A model generated the notes under the pieces. It did not search any database, was not told the DNA's origin, and saw only the letters and a list, made by a program, of their open reading frames with translations. 64,000 bases of DNA from Pseudomonas sp. 8Z (GTDB lineage Bacteria > Pseudomonadota > Gammaproteobacteria > Pseudomonadales > Pseudomonadaceae), in assembly GCF_902506535.1 (NCBI RefSeq), contig NZ_LR733827.1:712805-776804 (forward strand). The letters run 5' to 3'. Shown here piece by piece: positions 1 to 9,384 of this stretch. The stretch's first letter is position 1. Each line of letters starts with the position of its first letter. Made by a program: the position numbers and the translations under genes.

Positions 1-234
1 GGACGGCTGTTTCGCTCCACCCGCGAGGCACATATCAAGCGCAACCTGATGGTCTTCCTGCGGCCCACCGTCGTGCGTGATGGTGCCGGGCTGGCGGCGC
101 TTTCCGGCAAGAAGTACAGCGATATACGCGTCATCGGCCATGACGCCAGCAATGACCGCCCAAGCATCCTGCCCAGCCAACCGAATCAGCTATTCGATGG
201 CCAAGGTCGCCCGGCCGTGGACTTGCGCCAATGA
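1..234 (+). CDS. gspD: Type II secretion secretin GspD, C-terminal end only (window edge)
   Basis: The reading frame is open from base 1 and ends with TGA at 232-234, so only about 77 C-terminal residues are in the window. They match almost residue for residue the end of the complete GspD at 1544-3484 (shared blocks RLFRST, KRNLMVFLRPTVVRDGAGLA and PAVDLRQ at the very end). This is the distal part of the outer-membrane secretin domain plus the tail after it. Whether the upstream part is intact cannot be seen. The gene sits 21 bases before a gspC, so together with the second gspC-gspD pair it is one copy of a tandem duplication. The P. aeruginosa names would be xcpQ (gspD) and xcpP (gspC). Confidence 0.85.
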   Translation, partial: GRLFRSTREAHIKRNLMVFLRPTVVRDGAGLAALSGKKYSDIRVIGHDASNDRPSILPSQPNQLFDGQGRPAVDLRQ

Positions 235-255
235 ATCAGGTCAGGAGCTAACGCC

Positions 256-756
256 GTGCGCGGCCATCTTCAGCAACGCCTCAGCGCGTACGCGCCACGC
301 CTGCTCAGCGCAGCAGTGGCGCTCACGACCCTGGCCTTACTCAGCCTGCAAGGCGTCGATCTGTACACACGCCTGAATGTACAACCCTTGGCGCAGGCAC
401 ACACTCGACCAGATGACAGCGCGCGCCAGACCGAGCCACTTATCGCCGAGCTGTTCGGCCAGGCTCAGTTCAGCATGCCCACAACGTCCAGCACGCCGGA
501 TCTGCCATTGACCCTGCTGGGCAGCGTCGCGCACAGCGACCCGCAACGCTCCAGCGCACTGATCCAGCGCCAGGGCCAAGCCACACGACGTTATCGTGTC
601 GGCGAAGAACTGGCGCCAGGCATAAGCCTACAGGCCGTGTATCCGCGTTATGTGGAGCTGCGCTATCAAGGCCGCCTGGAAATACTGGCCCTGTCGAAAG
701 CGACCGAGCGCCCCGCTGCGCTTGCCCAGGAGCCGCCTCTGGCGCAGACGAACTAG
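256..756 (+). CDS. gspC: Short GspC-like type II secretion inner-membrane protein (copy 1)
   Basis: 166 residues starting at GTG, with AGGAG about 8 bases upstream. The protein has a short cytoplasmic N-terminus, one membrane segment at about residues 12-30, a variable periplasmic linker, and the GspC homology region (LTLLGSVAHSDPQRSSALIQ, then RYRVGEEL) that binds the N0 domain of the GspD secretin in the periplasm. It ends soon after this region. It lacks the Gln-rich coiled-coil tail seen in the second copy (892-1539) and in P. aeruginosa XcpP, and it has no PDZ domain. The homology regions of the two copies are nearly identical while their linkers differ. It follows the gspD end at 234 by 21 bases and is probably cotranscribed with it. 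Confidence 0.8.
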   Translation: MRGHLQQRLSAYAPRLLSAAVALTTLALLSLQGVDLYTRLNVQPLAQAHTRPDDSARQTEPLIAELFGQAQFSMPTTSSTPDLPLTLLGSVAHSDPQRSSALIQRQGQATRRYRVGEELAPGISLQAVYPRYVELRYQGRLEILALSKATERPAALAQEPPLAQTN

Positions 757-891
757 GTTCACGCCTGCTGTCCTGAGCGCGCAGGCTGGCCTGCCGAAAA
801 ACAGGCGACTGGATATCCGTCTGGCGCTTGCTGCTATGATCGCCCCGTTACTTAGAGCAGCAAGAAGAACCAGAACGTCGTTTGCGGAGTG

Positions 892-1539
892 ATGCTGTTG
901 CCCATCTCGCCCCTTGCCCAGCGCCTCAAGAACAATGCCCCAAGCCTGCTCGGCATCCTCATCTTGGCCGTCATAGGCATCAGCCTGGCCATGCAGAGTG
1001 CCGAGCTGTTGCGCCTGCTACGCGCGCCCAGCACCTCGCCCGAACAAGCCATCAACAACGACTCGACGCCCACCGCCCAAGCCCCTCTTGGGCAACTGTT
1101 CGGCCCCCCTCAAGAGAACGCTGACGGCCCGGCCCCCGCCACCAACCTGCAGCTCACCCTGCTCGGCAGCTTCGTGCATAGCGACCCGCAGCGCTCCAGC
1201 GCACTGATCCAGCGCCAGGGGCAACCCGCGCAGCGCTATAGGGTGGGCAGCGAGGTGGACAACGGCGTGCGCCTCGATAGCGTCCAGCCCGATCATGTCG
1301 AACTCAGGCGCAATGGTCGCCTTGAAAGCCTGGCTTTTCCTAAGCCCAACAGCAGCCAGCCAAGCACTTATGTACCACCTGCGGAACCAAACGCAGGCGC
1401 TCTGGATCAACTCGATCAACTGCAACAGGACAACATGCAGCAGCTACAGGAACGCATGCAGGCATTGCGTCAACAAATGGAAAACAACGGCTCCTCGCAG
1501 CCGCAACCCCAGACTGATCAGCCATTAGATAACGACTAG
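892..1539 (+). CDS. gspC: Type II secretion inner-membrane protein GspC (copy 2)
   Basis: About 215 residues. ATG at 892 is chosen over the overlapping GTG at 889 because GGAG at 886-889 is the only Shine-Dalgarno-like site; the choice is uncertain. There is one membrane segment (about residues 15-35), a Pro/Ala-rich linker, the homology region (LTLLGSFVHSDPQRSSALIQ; RYRVGSEV) and a C-terminal Gln/Met-rich coiled coil (residues ~160-205). GspC links the inner-membrane platform of the type II secretion machine to the GspD secretin. The coiled coil replaces the PDZ domain of enterobacterial GspC, as in P. aeruginosa XcpP. Its stop lies 4 bases before gspD, so the two are translationally close. 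A TATGAT at 835-840 could be a -10 for this second pair, but no good -35 is seen. Confidence 0.85.
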   Translation: MLLPISPLAQRLKNNAPSLLGILILAVIGISLAMQSAELLRLLRAPSTSPEQAINNDSTPTAQAPLGQLFGPPQENADGPAPATNLQLTLLGSFVHSDPQRSSALIQRQGQPAQRYRVGSEVDNGVRLDSVQPDHVELRRNGRLESLAFPKPNSSQPSTYVPPAEPNAGALDQLDQLQQDNMQQLQERMQALRQQMENNGSSQPQPQTDQPLDND

Positions 1540-1543
1540 GCCA

Positions 1544-3484
1544 ATGCCCGTACTCCGAAGCCGACTGACACAGGCCCTGCTCACAGCCAGCCTGGTGCTA
1601 CCGCTGCCCGTGCTGGCACAAATTACGCCCGCCCCCAGCAGCAGCAAGCAACAGGAAGATAGCTGGACGATCAACCTCAAGAACGCCGATATCCGCGAGT
1701 TCATCGATCAGGTTGCGGCCATCACTGGGCAGACCTTTGTTATCGATCCGCGCGTCAAAGGCCAGGTCAATGTGGTCTCCAGCACGCCTTTGGGAATGTC
1801 CGAGATCTATCAGTTGTTCCTCTCGGTCATGGCAACGCATGGTTTCAGCGTCATGACCCAAGGCGATCAGGCGCGTATTGTGCCCAATGCCGAGGCCAAG
1901 GCTGAAGCCGACAGCAGCCAGCCCGCACCCGATCGCCTGGAAACGCGCCTGATCCAACTACAACAGGTGCCCGTCGCCGAGTTGATCCCGCTGATTCGTC
2001 CACTGGTTCCGCAGTACGGCCACCTGGCCGCCGTAACCTCCGCCAACGCCCTGATTATCAGCGACCGCAGCGCCAACATCGCGCGGATCGAAGCGTTGAT
2101 GCGCCAACTCGATCAGAGCGGCGCTCAGGATTTCAGCGTGATAACCCTGCAAAACGCCTGGGTGATGGACGCCGCCGAAGTCCTCAACAGCGCCATCTCC
2201 CGTGGCCAGGGCAAGGGCACCAGCGCCACCCAGGTGGTGGCCGACGCCCGCACCAACCGCCTGATCCTGCTCGGCCCACCGGAGGCCCGTAAAAAGCTAG
2301 CCGAACTGGCCCGCTCGCTGGACAGCCCCAGCAGCCGATCAGCCAACACCCGCGTCATCCGCCTGCGCCACAACGATGCCAAGGCCCTGGCCGAAACCCT
2401 CGGCGAAATCACTGAAGGCATGAACAATCAACAAGCTGGCGAAGCCACTGGCAAGCCCTCGAACATCCTCATTCGCGCTGATGAAAGCCTCAACGCGCTG
2501 GTGCTGCTGGCTGAGCCCGACGTTGTGGCGAATCTCGAAGACATCGTGCGCCAGCTCGATGTACCGCGCGCACAGGTAATGGTAGAGGCCGCCATCGTCG
2601 AAATCTCCGGCGATATCAGCGATGCCCTTGGCGTGCAGTGGGCCGTGGATGGCCGCGGCAATCGCGGCGGGCTCGGCGGTGTCAATTTCGCAGGCTCCGG
2701 TCTGTCTGTCGGCACCGTGCTGCAGGCGCTGCAGGACGGCGCCATCCCCGACGGCACCACCTTGCCCGACGGAGCCATCGTCGGTGTTGGCAGCAACCGC
2801 TTCGGCGCGCTGATCACGGCGCTGTCGGCCAACAGCAAGAGCAATCTGCTGTCCACACCGAGCTTGCTGACGCTGGACAACCAGAAAGCAGAAATCCTCG
2901 TCGGCCAGAACGTGCCCTTCCAGACCGGCTCCTACACCACCGATGCCGCCGGTTCGAGCAACCCCTTCACCACCATCGAGCGTAGGGATATCGGCGTCAC
3001 CCTCAAGGTCACGCCACATATCAACGACGGCGCCACCTTGCGCCTAGAGATCGAGCAGGAAATTTCTTCCATTGCCCCTAGCACCGGGCTCAACGCCCAG
3101 GCCGTCGATCTGGTGACCAACAAGCGCTCGATCAAGAGCACCATCCTCGCCGATGACGGCCAGATCATCGTCTTGGGCGGGCTGATTCAAGATGACATCA
3201 CCGAGTCAGAATCCAAGGTGCCGCTGCTCGGCGATATCCCCTGGCTCGGTCGGCTGTTCCGCTCCACCAACCAATCGCACGTCAAGCGCAACCTGATGGT
3301 CTTCCTGCGCCCCACCGTCGTGCGCGATGGCGCCGGACTGGCGGCGATATCCGGCAAGAAGTACGGCGATATCCGCATTCTGGGTAACGGCAACAGTACA
3401 GACGGCAGCCCGAGCATCCTGCCAAGCAATCCGACGCAACTATTCGACCGCCAAGGCGCCCCGGCAGTGGATTTGCGGCAATGA
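1544..3484 (+). CDS. gspD: Type II secretion outer-membrane secretin GspD
   Basis: 646 residues. A signal peptide (residues 1-25, ending LPVLAQ) has no lipobox. The N0 domain (WTINLKNADIREFIDQVAAI) is followed by N1, N2 and N3 repeats, each with NAL/TNRL/LNAL motifs (to ~residue 340), and then the secretin domain with the VEAAIVEI strand, the gate region and the end motif VPLLGDIPWLGRLFR. GspD forms the multimeric channel through which folded exoproteins leave the periplasm. The last 80 residues are nearly identical to the partial gene at 1-234. No other gsp genes follow; REP-like repeats begin right after the stop. The length fits the family (about 650). Confidence 0.95.
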   Translation: MPVLRSRLTQALLTASLVLPLPVLAQITPAPSSSKQQEDSWTINLKNADIREFIDQVAAITGQTFVIDPRVKGQVNVVSSTPLGMSEIYQLFLSVMATHGFSVMTQGDQARIVPNAEAKAEADSSQPAPDRLETRLIQLQQVPVAELIPLIRPLVPQYGHLAAVTSANALIISDRSANIARIEALMRQLDQSGAQDFSVITLQNAWVMDAAEVLNSAISRGQGKGTSATQVVADARTNRLILLGPPEARKKLAELARSLDSPSSRSANTRVIRLRHNDAKALAETLGEITEGMNNQQAGEATGKPSNILIRADESLNALVLLAEPDVVANLEDIVRQLDVPRAQVMVEAAIVEISGDISDALGVQWAVDGRGNRGGLGGVNFAGSGLSVGTVLQALQDGAIPDGTTLPDGAIVGVGSNRFGALITALSANSKSNLLSTPSLLTLDNQKAEILVGQNVPFQTGSYTTDAAGSSNPFTTIERRDIGVTLKVTPHINDGATLRLEIEQEISSIAPSTGLNAQAVDLVTNKRSIKSTILADDGQIIVLGGLIQDDITESESKVPLLGDIPWLGRLFRSTNQSHVKRNLMVFLRPTVVRDGAGLAAISGKKYGDIRILGNGNSTDGSPSILPSNPTQLFDRQGAPAVDLRQ

Positions 3485-3498
3485 CCAAGACTCATGGC

Positions 3499-3716
3499 AG
3501 GACGGGTGCACCCCGCCACCGGGGCAATGGCGGGTTGCACCCGCCCTACTTGTGACAAACCGTGGGAGGCGCTTCGGCGGCGATAACTGCTGCCGGTCGC
3601 CTCATAAACCGACGTCAGTTGTCATCACAAGCGCGACCAGCGATTTCGTAGGGCGGGTGCAACCCGCCGCAATGGCAATGGCTACTTGTGACAAACCGTG
3701 GGAAGCGCTTCAGCGG
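3499..3716. repeat. REP-type palindromes plus a decayed copy of the amidase 3' end
   Basis: Two GC-rich inverted repeats of the form GTAGGGCGGGTGCAACCCGCC lie at 3499-3550 (paired arms) and 3648-3668. A 33-base stretch beginning ACTTGTGACAAACCGTGGGA occurs at 3549-3581 and again at 3684-3716 with two differences. Between them, 3587-3622 read on the minus strand encodes QLTSVYEATGS, a mutated copy of QLASAYEATGS near the end of the amidase gene (about 3770-3805). The region therefore looks like REP elements plus a small duplication of the amidase tail. The same palindrome recurs at 42404-42472. Confidence 0.75.
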
Positions 3717-3730
3717 CTGCGCCATCCTAT

Positions 3731-5434
3731 TCACGCCAACGGTGGCGTACGCGGCGGTACCAGACGTTTGCTGCCGGTCGCCTCGTAAGCCGACGCCAGT
3801 TGCAGCAGCATCGAGTCATCGTAGGCACGGCCGGCGAAGGTCAACCCGACCGGCATGCCGATATCGGCCATCACCCCCATCGGCACGGTGACGGTGGGCA
3901 CGCCCAGGTGACGGATCGCCAGGTTGCCATTGGCCACCCACACGCCATTGCTCCAGGCGATATCGGCGGACGCCGGGTTCACATCGGCATCGGCTGGGCC
4001 AACATCGGCCACGGTGGGGAACAGCACGGCGTCCAGGCCGAGCTGATCCATCCAGTCCTCCAGGTCGATCTTGCGCGTATGCTCCAGGCCGCGCAGGCCG
4101 TCCGGCAGCGTGGCAATCTGATCCCAGGGCTTGATACCGCGCTTGGCCATCTTGACGTACTCGTCCATACCCGCGGCCAAATCACCCTCGCGGTTCGGCA
4201 ACGTGCCGGGGTCGTGCGGGAAAATCTGCGGGCCATCGACATCGGCCAAGCAGTTGAGCTTGGGATCGCCGTTGGCCCGCAGGAAGTCATCAAAGGCCCA
4301 GCCGGAAAGCTCCCATAGCTCGTCATGCAGGAACTCGGGCGTGACGATGCCGCGATTGAACACGGTCGGCGCACCGGGACGGTCACCTTCGCAGTTGGAC
4401 ACCAGCGGGAAGTCCACCTCCAGCACCTCGGCACCGGCTGCTTCCAGCGCCTGACGCGCCGCTTCCCACAGGGCGATCACACTTGGCCGCGTGTGAATAC
4501 GCTGACCCGTCGGCCCGCCGATGCCGGGGGATTCGCTGGTGCCCGCCAACTCGTCCTGGTTAATGAACATGCGCGGCACGCCCAGGCGCTTGCCGACCAG
4601 AGTTTCGGCCTTGGCAGCCAGTGCCAGGTAGGAATCCGGACGCACATCGGACGGACGCGGGATCGGCACCCAGGGCTGCAGGCGCCACAGGTCACCACGC
4701 GTGTCTGCATCCTCGGCCACCACCACATCGAGCACTTCCAGCAGGTCGGCCATGCTGCGGGCATAGGGCACCACCACATCCATGGTCGGCGTCAGCGGCC
4801 AGTTACCGCGCACCGAAATCACCCCGCGCGACGGCGTATAGGCGCACAGCCCGTTGTTCGAAGCTGGGCCGCGACCGCTCGACCAGGTTTCCTCGGCTAG
4901 GCCGAAGGCACAGAAGCTGGCGGCGGTCGCCGTGCCGGCACCGTTGGACGAGCCCGAAGCGAACGGAGCGGTCAGGTAATCGGCGTTATAGGGGCTTTCC
5001 GCGCGGCCATAAACACCGCGCTGCATACCGCCATTGGCCATCGGCGGCATATTGGTCTTGCCCAGACAAATGGCGCCGGCGGCGCGCAGACGCTCGATGG
5101 TGAAGGCATCGCGCTGAGCGACCAGATCCTTGAACGCCGGGCTGCCGGAGGCCGCTGTCAGGCCCTTGACCAGATAGCTGTCCTTGGCGGTGTAGGGAAT
5201 GCCATCGAGCGGGCTCAGCGTCGCACCACGAGCACGCCGTGCATCGGAGGCCTCGGCCTCGTTGAGCGCATCGGGGTTATGCACCACCACCGCGTTGAGC
5301 TGGGTCGTCGTATTCGGGCCGTCGTAGGCCTCGATACGCGCCAGATAGGCCTTAACCAGCTCGACCGCCGTGGTGCGGCCAGACTCCAGCGCGGCACGCA
5401 GCTCGGCAATGGAAACTTCGGTTACTTCGATCAT
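3731..5434 (-). CDS. Amidase-signature family amidase
   Basis: 567 residues from ATG at 5434. An in-frame extension to 5509 has no better start and is not amidase-like. The Ser-cisSer-Lys machinery of the amidase-signature family is visible: Lys84 in YTAKDSYLVKG, the GSSNGAG loop at residues 161-167 for the cis-serine, and Ser186 in SSGRGPAS as the nucleophile. The family hydrolyses carboxamides; the substrate cannot be told from the sequence. Residues ~200-470 carry the long variable insert that sets specificity. No signal peptide is seen, so it is probably cytosolic. It stands alone, between REP repeats downstream and a transposase remnant upstream. Part of its 3' end is duplicated at 3587-3622. 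Confidence 0.88.
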   Translation of the reverse strand: MIEVTEVSIAELRAALESGRTTAVELVKAYLARIEAYDGPNTTTQLNAVVVHNPDALNEAEASDARRARGATLSPLDGIPYTAKDSYLVKGLTAASGSPAFKDLVAQRDAFTIERLRAAGAICLGKTNMPPMANGGMQRGVYGRAESPYNADYLTAPFASGSSNGAGTATAASFCAFGLAEETWSSGRGPASNNGLCAYTPSRGVISVRGNWPLTPTMDVVVPYARSMADLLEVLDVVVAEDADTRGDLWRLQPWVPIPRPSDVRPDSYLALAAKAETLVGKRLGVPRMFINQDELAGTSESPGIGGPTGQRIHTRPSVIALWEAARQALEAAGAEVLEVDFPLVSNCEGDRPGAPTVFNRGIVTPEFLHDELWELSGWAFDDFLRANGDPKLNCLADVDGPQIFPHDPGTLPNREGDLAAGMDEYVKMAKRGIKPWDQIATLPDGLRGLEHTRKIDLEDWMDQLGLDAVLFPTVADVGPADADVNPASADIAWSNGVWVANGNLAIRHLGVPTVTVPMGVMADIGMPVGLTFAGRAYDDSMLLQLASAYEATGSKRLVPPRTPPLA

Positions 5435-5578
5435 GCTGTCATCACTCGCAATTAGCAGGCGAAGCGCGCTTATCGCACTTAATCGGTGCTTGATGATACA
5501 TGCCGACAAGGCATCTCAGCAGCAGGGGCAGACCGCCATATAAACAGGAAGACAATAGGGGACAGCCCACGTGTTTCA

Positions 5579-5770
5579 CTAAAGACCAGGCGCAATCTTG
5601 GGACGCCCAGGCCTACTTCTTGTCACTCTTCGCCCCAGCGCAGCTTCAACTTCGGCAGAAAATTTCGGACTTCCCAGTGCGTAATTTCCATTTGTCGCGG
5701 CACGTATTTGATCAACCATCCCTGGGTCTAGCTGATAGCGGAACACTCTCTGTAAGCCTTAGCCCTAAGC
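5579..5770 (-). pseudogene. Remnant of a REP-associated tyrosine transposase (RAYT, Y1 family)
   Basis: On the minus strand a 46-codon frame from ATG at 5719 to TAG at 5579 reads MVDQIRAATNGNYALGSPKF and continues to GRRVTRSRPGRP, typical of the C-terminal tail of REP-associated Y1 transposases. Upstream the similarity continues as FRYQLDPG and, after a one-base frame change, AYRE near 5765, after which it is lost. The conserved flank GGGGACAGCCCACGTG at 5558-5573 resembles the sequence that usually follows these genes. The HUH and Tyr catalytic parts are absent, so this is a dead fragment. It fits with the REP palindromes elsewhere in the window, which such enzymes mobilise. Confidence 0.7.
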
Positions 5771-5773
5771 CTT

Positions 5774-6781
5774 TCATCTCGACTCCATGCTTGGTAGAGA
5801 GTATGTGGATAGCGCAGCACTGTGCACAGCCAAATACGGTAATACTGCCGCGAGCAAGGGCTCCTTGAATGCCTCCTGAAAGCGATGAGCCAAGCCTGGG
5901 ATCAGCTTTAGCTGGGCTCCGCGAATATGCGCCGCTACGTGCACACCATGCATCACCGGCAACAGTGGGTCAGCAGTGCCATGCACCACCAAAGTCGGCA
6001 CCTGCAGGCGATTGAGCAGATCCACCCGACTGGGCTCAGCCAGAATCGCCAACAACTGGCGCTGCACACCTTCAGGATTGAACGCGCGGTCATAGGCTAT
6101 ACGGGCTTGCTCCAATAACACCTTGCGATCATCACGCACCTGCGGACTGCCCAGCGCGGCCAGCAGATCGGCTTGTTGCTCCAGCGCCTGCTCACGGCTG
6201 CTGGCCTCGCGCCGGGCCAGCAATTGCAACAAAGCATCGCTTGGCGCAGGCAGCCCCTGCGCGCCGGAGCTGGTCATCACCAAGGTGAGGCTGAGCACAC
6301 GGTGAGGCGCCATATCGGCCAAATGTTGGGCGATCATGCCCCCCATGCTCGCACCCAAGACATGGAAGTCACCGATACCCAGATCATCCATCAGGCCCAG
6401 TGCATCACCCGCCATATCACGCAGTTGGTAAGGCGCACCGAGTGACAATCCCAGCCGATAGCGCACCACTTCATACCCTAGATTGATGCTCGGCACCGGT
6501 TTGCGCCAACTGCTCAGGCCCACGTCACGATTGTCGAAGCGGATGACGCGAAAGCCCTGCTGACACAGGCGTTCTACCACCTCGTCCGGCCAGTGGATCA
6601 ACTGGCCACCCAGGCCCATGATCAGCAGCAGCGCAGGATCACCTGCACTGCCGACGCTCTGGTAAGCCAGGCGCACGTCGCCAACATCCGCGTAACGGGT
6701 CGGCTCGGACAGGTCGCAACGATTGGCCGCAAAAGACGGCACGCCGCACAACAGCGCAGCGATGAAAAAGAATGCACGCAT
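5774..6781 (-). CDS. Secreted or periplasmic alpha/beta-hydrolase
   Basis: 335 residues from ATG at 6781. The frame is open further upstream, but the residues after this Met form a clear signal peptide (MRAFFFIAALLCGVPSFAA), which decides the start. It is an alpha/beta-hydrolase fold: oxyanion strand LLLIMGLGGQ, FDNRDVGLS, nucleophile elbow GASMGG with Ser145, acid Asp in HGTADPLLP and His in GLAHRF. Members include esterases and lipase-like enzymes; the substrate is unknown. The shape of the HGG and DNRD motifs resembles proteins annotated as alpha/beta hydrolase or aclacinomycin methylesterase-like. It is in the same direction as metE, 167 bases downstream of the metE stop, probably with its own promoter. 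Confidence 0.85.
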   Translation of the reverse strand: MRAFFFIAALLCGVPSFAANRCDLSEPTRYADVGDVRLAYQSVGSAGDPALLLIMGLGGQLIHWPDEVVERLCQQGFRVIRFDNRDVGLSSWRKPVPSINLGYEVVRYRLGLSLGAPYQLRDMAGDALGLMDDLGIGDFHVLGASMGGMIAQHLADMAPHRVLSLTLVMTSSGAQGLPAPSDALLQLLARREASSREQALEQQADLLAALGSPQVRDDRKVLLEQARIAYDRAFNPEGVQRQLLAILAEPSRVDLLNRLQVPTLVVHGTADPLLPVMHGVHVAAHIRGAQLKLIPGLAHRFQEAFKEPLLAAVLPYLAVHSAALSTYSLPSMESR

Positions 6782-6948
6782 GGAAATACCAGAAACGCAG
6801 AACCCCACTGAAACGCGAGTCTGATGAAAGTCAGTCGATGGCGCTGCCACACAAGCATGACAGTTTGATGAAGGAGGACGAGCGGTCTTCCTCGCGGTGA
6901 CAAGAGGTCGGCGACAGAGCGTCTGCGCCGCCTCCCGATAATTGAAGA

Positions 6949-9261
6949 TCAGGCCAGTTCGGCACGCAACTGCCGGGCAGCAGCCACCATGTTCACCAGC
7001 GCCGCCTCGGTCTCCGGCCAGGCGCGGGTCTTCAGCCCGCAATCGGGGTTGACCCACAGGCGCAGCGCGGGAATGCGCCGCGCCGCCTCGCGCAGCAAGG
7101 CTGCCATCTCCGCCGTATCGGGCACGCGCGGCGAGTGGATGTCGTACACGCCAGGGCCGATCTCGTTGGGATAGGCGAAGTGCTCGAACGCCTGCAACAG
7201 CGCCATGTCCGAACGCGAGGTCTCGATGGTGATGACATCGGCGTCCATCGCCGCGATCGACTCGATCACATCATTGAACTCGCTGTAGCACATATGGGTG
7301 TGAATCTGTGTTTCGTCGCGCACGCCGCTGGCGGCCAGGCGAAAGGCCGCGGTGGCCCAGTCCAGATAGCCCTGCCAGGCGCTCTGGCGCAGGGGCAGGC
7401 CTTCACGGAACGCTGCCTCGTCGATCTGGATGATCCGGATACCAGCGGCTTCGAGATCCAGCACTTCATCGCGAATCGCCAGCGCCAACTGGCGCGCCTG
7501 CACCTCGCAGGGCAGGTCCTCGCGCGGGAACGACCACAACAGCATGGTCACCGGGCCGGTCAACATACCCTTGACCACCTTGTCGGTCAGGCTCTGAGCA
7601 TAGCGAATCCACTCCACGGTCATCGCCTGCGGGCGACTCAGATCGCCGACGATCACCGCCGGTTTGACGCAGCGCGAACCGTAACTCTGCACCCAGCCGA
7701 AACGCGTGAAGGCATAGCCGTCGAGCCGCTCAGCGAAGTACTCAACCATGTCGTTACGCTCGGCCTCGCCATGCACCAGCACATCCAGCCCGAGGCGCTC
7801 TTGAATCTCCACGGCATGGCGGATCTCGCCCTTCATGGCCTCGTTGTAGTCGGCGGCGCTCAACTGGCCCTGGCGCAACGCCTGCCGCGCCTGGCGAATC
7901 GCCGGGGTCTGCGGGAAGGAGCCGATGGTGGTGGTCGGCAACAACGGTAATTGCAGGCGCTCGCGCTGTTGCTCGATACGCGCGGCGAACGGCGACTGAC
8001 GCTGCGCGTGCTGCGGACGAATCGCCGCCACGCGCGCCTGCACCTCCGGCTTGTGGATGCGCGAAGACGCAGCCCGCGTCGCCCGGATCGCGCGGTTCTG
8101 CGCCAGCGCGGCCTGTACCTCGGCCGATTCCGGCGCTGCCAGCGCGCGCGTCAGCAGCGCCACCTCCTCGCACTTCTGCACAGCGAAGGCCAGCCAGCTT
8201 TTCAGCTCGGCATCGAGCTGATCCTCGCCAGACACATCCACCGGGCTGTGCAGCAGCGAGCAGGATGGCGCCACCCACAGCCGCTCGCCCAGGCGTTCAT
8301 GGGCATGCCGCAGCACGCCGAGCACCTTCTCCAGATCGCAGCGCCAGACGTTGCGGCCGTTGACCACGCCCAGCGACAACACTTTATAGGCAGGCAGGCG
8401 GTCGAGGATGGTCGGGTACTGCTCGGGCGCGCGCACCAGGTCGATATGCAGGCCATCGACCGGCAAGTTGGCGGCCAGGCCGAGGTTGTCCTGCAATCCG
8501 CCAAAATAGGTGGCGATCAGCTTCTTGCACGGCTCACGCTGGATCAGGTTATAGGCGCGCTCGAAGGCGTTCTTCCAATCCTGCGGCAAGTCCAGCACCA
8601 GAATCGGCTCGTCGATCTGCACCCACTCCACGCCCTGCTCAGCCAGGCGCCGGAATATCTCGCCATACACCGGCAGCAGGCGTTCGAGCAGCTCCAGCTT
8701 GTCGAAGTCGCTGCCCTTGGCCTTGCCCAGCCACAGATAAGTCAGCGGGCCGATCAGCACCGGCTTCACCCGATAGCCCAGGGCGTGCGCCTGCTCCACC
8801 TCCTCGAACAGTTGCTCCCAGCTCAGGGCGAACGCTTGATCAGCCGAGAACTCCGGCACCAGATAGTGGTAGTTGGTATCGAACCACTTGGTCAGCTCCT
8901 GCGCGACCAGAGGCTGATCATGCGCCCCGCCACAGCAGGCATTCGCGCTTCTGCCAGCGCCACGCGCCATAGCGAACAGCGTCTGCAGGGTCGGCTTGCC
9001 GGAGGCCGGACGAAAACGCTCGGGGATCACGCCAAAGGTCAGGGAGTGGGTAAGCACCTGGTCATACCAGGCAAAATCGCCGACCGGCAGCAGGTCGATG
9101 CCGGCCTCTTTCTGCACCAGCCAATGCTCGGCACGCAGGCGCTCACCGACGGCACGCAGCCCGGCTTCATCCAGTTCGCCCTGCCAGTAGGCTTCTAGGG
9201 CTTTCTTCAGTTCGCGGTCACGACCGATACGGGGAAAACCGAGGGAATGGGACAGGGACAT
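6949..9261 (-). CDS. metE: Cobalamin-independent methionine synthase
   Basis: 770 residues, the usual MetE length. ATG at 9261 is chosen for the family N-terminus ([18 protein letters not shown]) and a GGAG 9 bases upstream; the frame runs on to 9357 but that part is not conserved. The two (beta/alpha)8 barrels are present. The C-terminal barrel starts near [12 protein letters not shown] and holds the zinc site: His and Cys of HTHMC (~655), a Glu in the intervening region, and Cys741 in NPDCGLKTR. It transfers the methyl group of 5-methyltetrahydropteroyl-glutamate to homocysteine in the cytosol. It is divergent from metR with a MetR box between them, so it is very likely activated by MetR with homocysteine. 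Confidence 0.97.
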   Translation of the reverse strand: MSLSHSLGFPRIGRDRELKKALEAYWQGELDEAGLRAVGERLRAEHWLVQKEAGIDLLPVGDFAWYDQVLTHSLTFGVIPERFRPASGKPTLQTLFAMARGAGRSANACCGGAHDQPLVAQELTKWFDTNYHYLVPEFSADQAFALSWEQLFEEVEQAHALGYRVKPVLIGPLTYLWLGKAKGSDFDKLELLERLLPVYGEIFRRLAEQGVEWVQIDEPILVLDLPQDWKNAFERAYNLIQREPCKKLIATYFGGLQDNLGLAANLPVDGLHIDLVRAPEQYPTILDRLPAYKVLSLGVVNGRNVWRCDLEKVLGVLRHAHERLGERLWVAPSCSLLHSPVDVSGEDQLDAELKSWLAFAVQKCEEVALLTRALAAPESAEVQAALAQNRAIRATRAASSRIHKPEVQARVAAIRPQHAQRQSPFAARIEQQRERLQLPLLPTTTIGSFPQTPAIRQARQALRQGQLSAADYNEAMKGEIRHAVEIQERLGLDVLVHGEAERNDMVEYFAERLDGYAFTRFGWVQSYGSRCVKPAVIVGDLSRPQAMTVEWIRYAQSLTDKVVKGMLTGPVTMLLWSFPREDLPCEVQARQLALAIRDEVLDLEAAGIRIIQIDEAAFREGLPLRQSAWQGYLDWATAAFRLAASGVRDETQIHTHMCYSEFNDVIESIAAMDADVITIETSRSDMALLQAFEHFAYPNEIGPGVYDIHSPRVPDTAEMAALLREAARRIPALRLWVNPDCGLKTRAWPETEAALVNMVAAARQLRAELA

Positions 9262-9371
9262 GGCTTGGCGCTCCAGATTGAATCGAGATGGCGCCATTCT
9301 CCGCAGGGCTCTTGATTGAGACAAACTCAAGATTTTCGTCTTGATATACAAATTCACTCATGTAGGCTGCA

Positions 9372-9384
9372 TGAACAGCTTTCA
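9372..9384. promoter_or_regulatory. MetR operator in the metE-metR intergenic region
   Basis: The 13 bases TGAACAGCTTTCA match the MetR consensus TGAA-N5-TTCA exactly. They lie 111 bases upstream of the metE start and 44 bases upstream of the metR start, a suitable position for activating metE and autoregulating metR. Confidence 0.8.

Noticed and set aside
1018..1425. Long minus-strand frame across gspC
   Set aside because: It lies antisense to a clear gspC, shows no family likeness and is explained by the G+C-rich codon bias.
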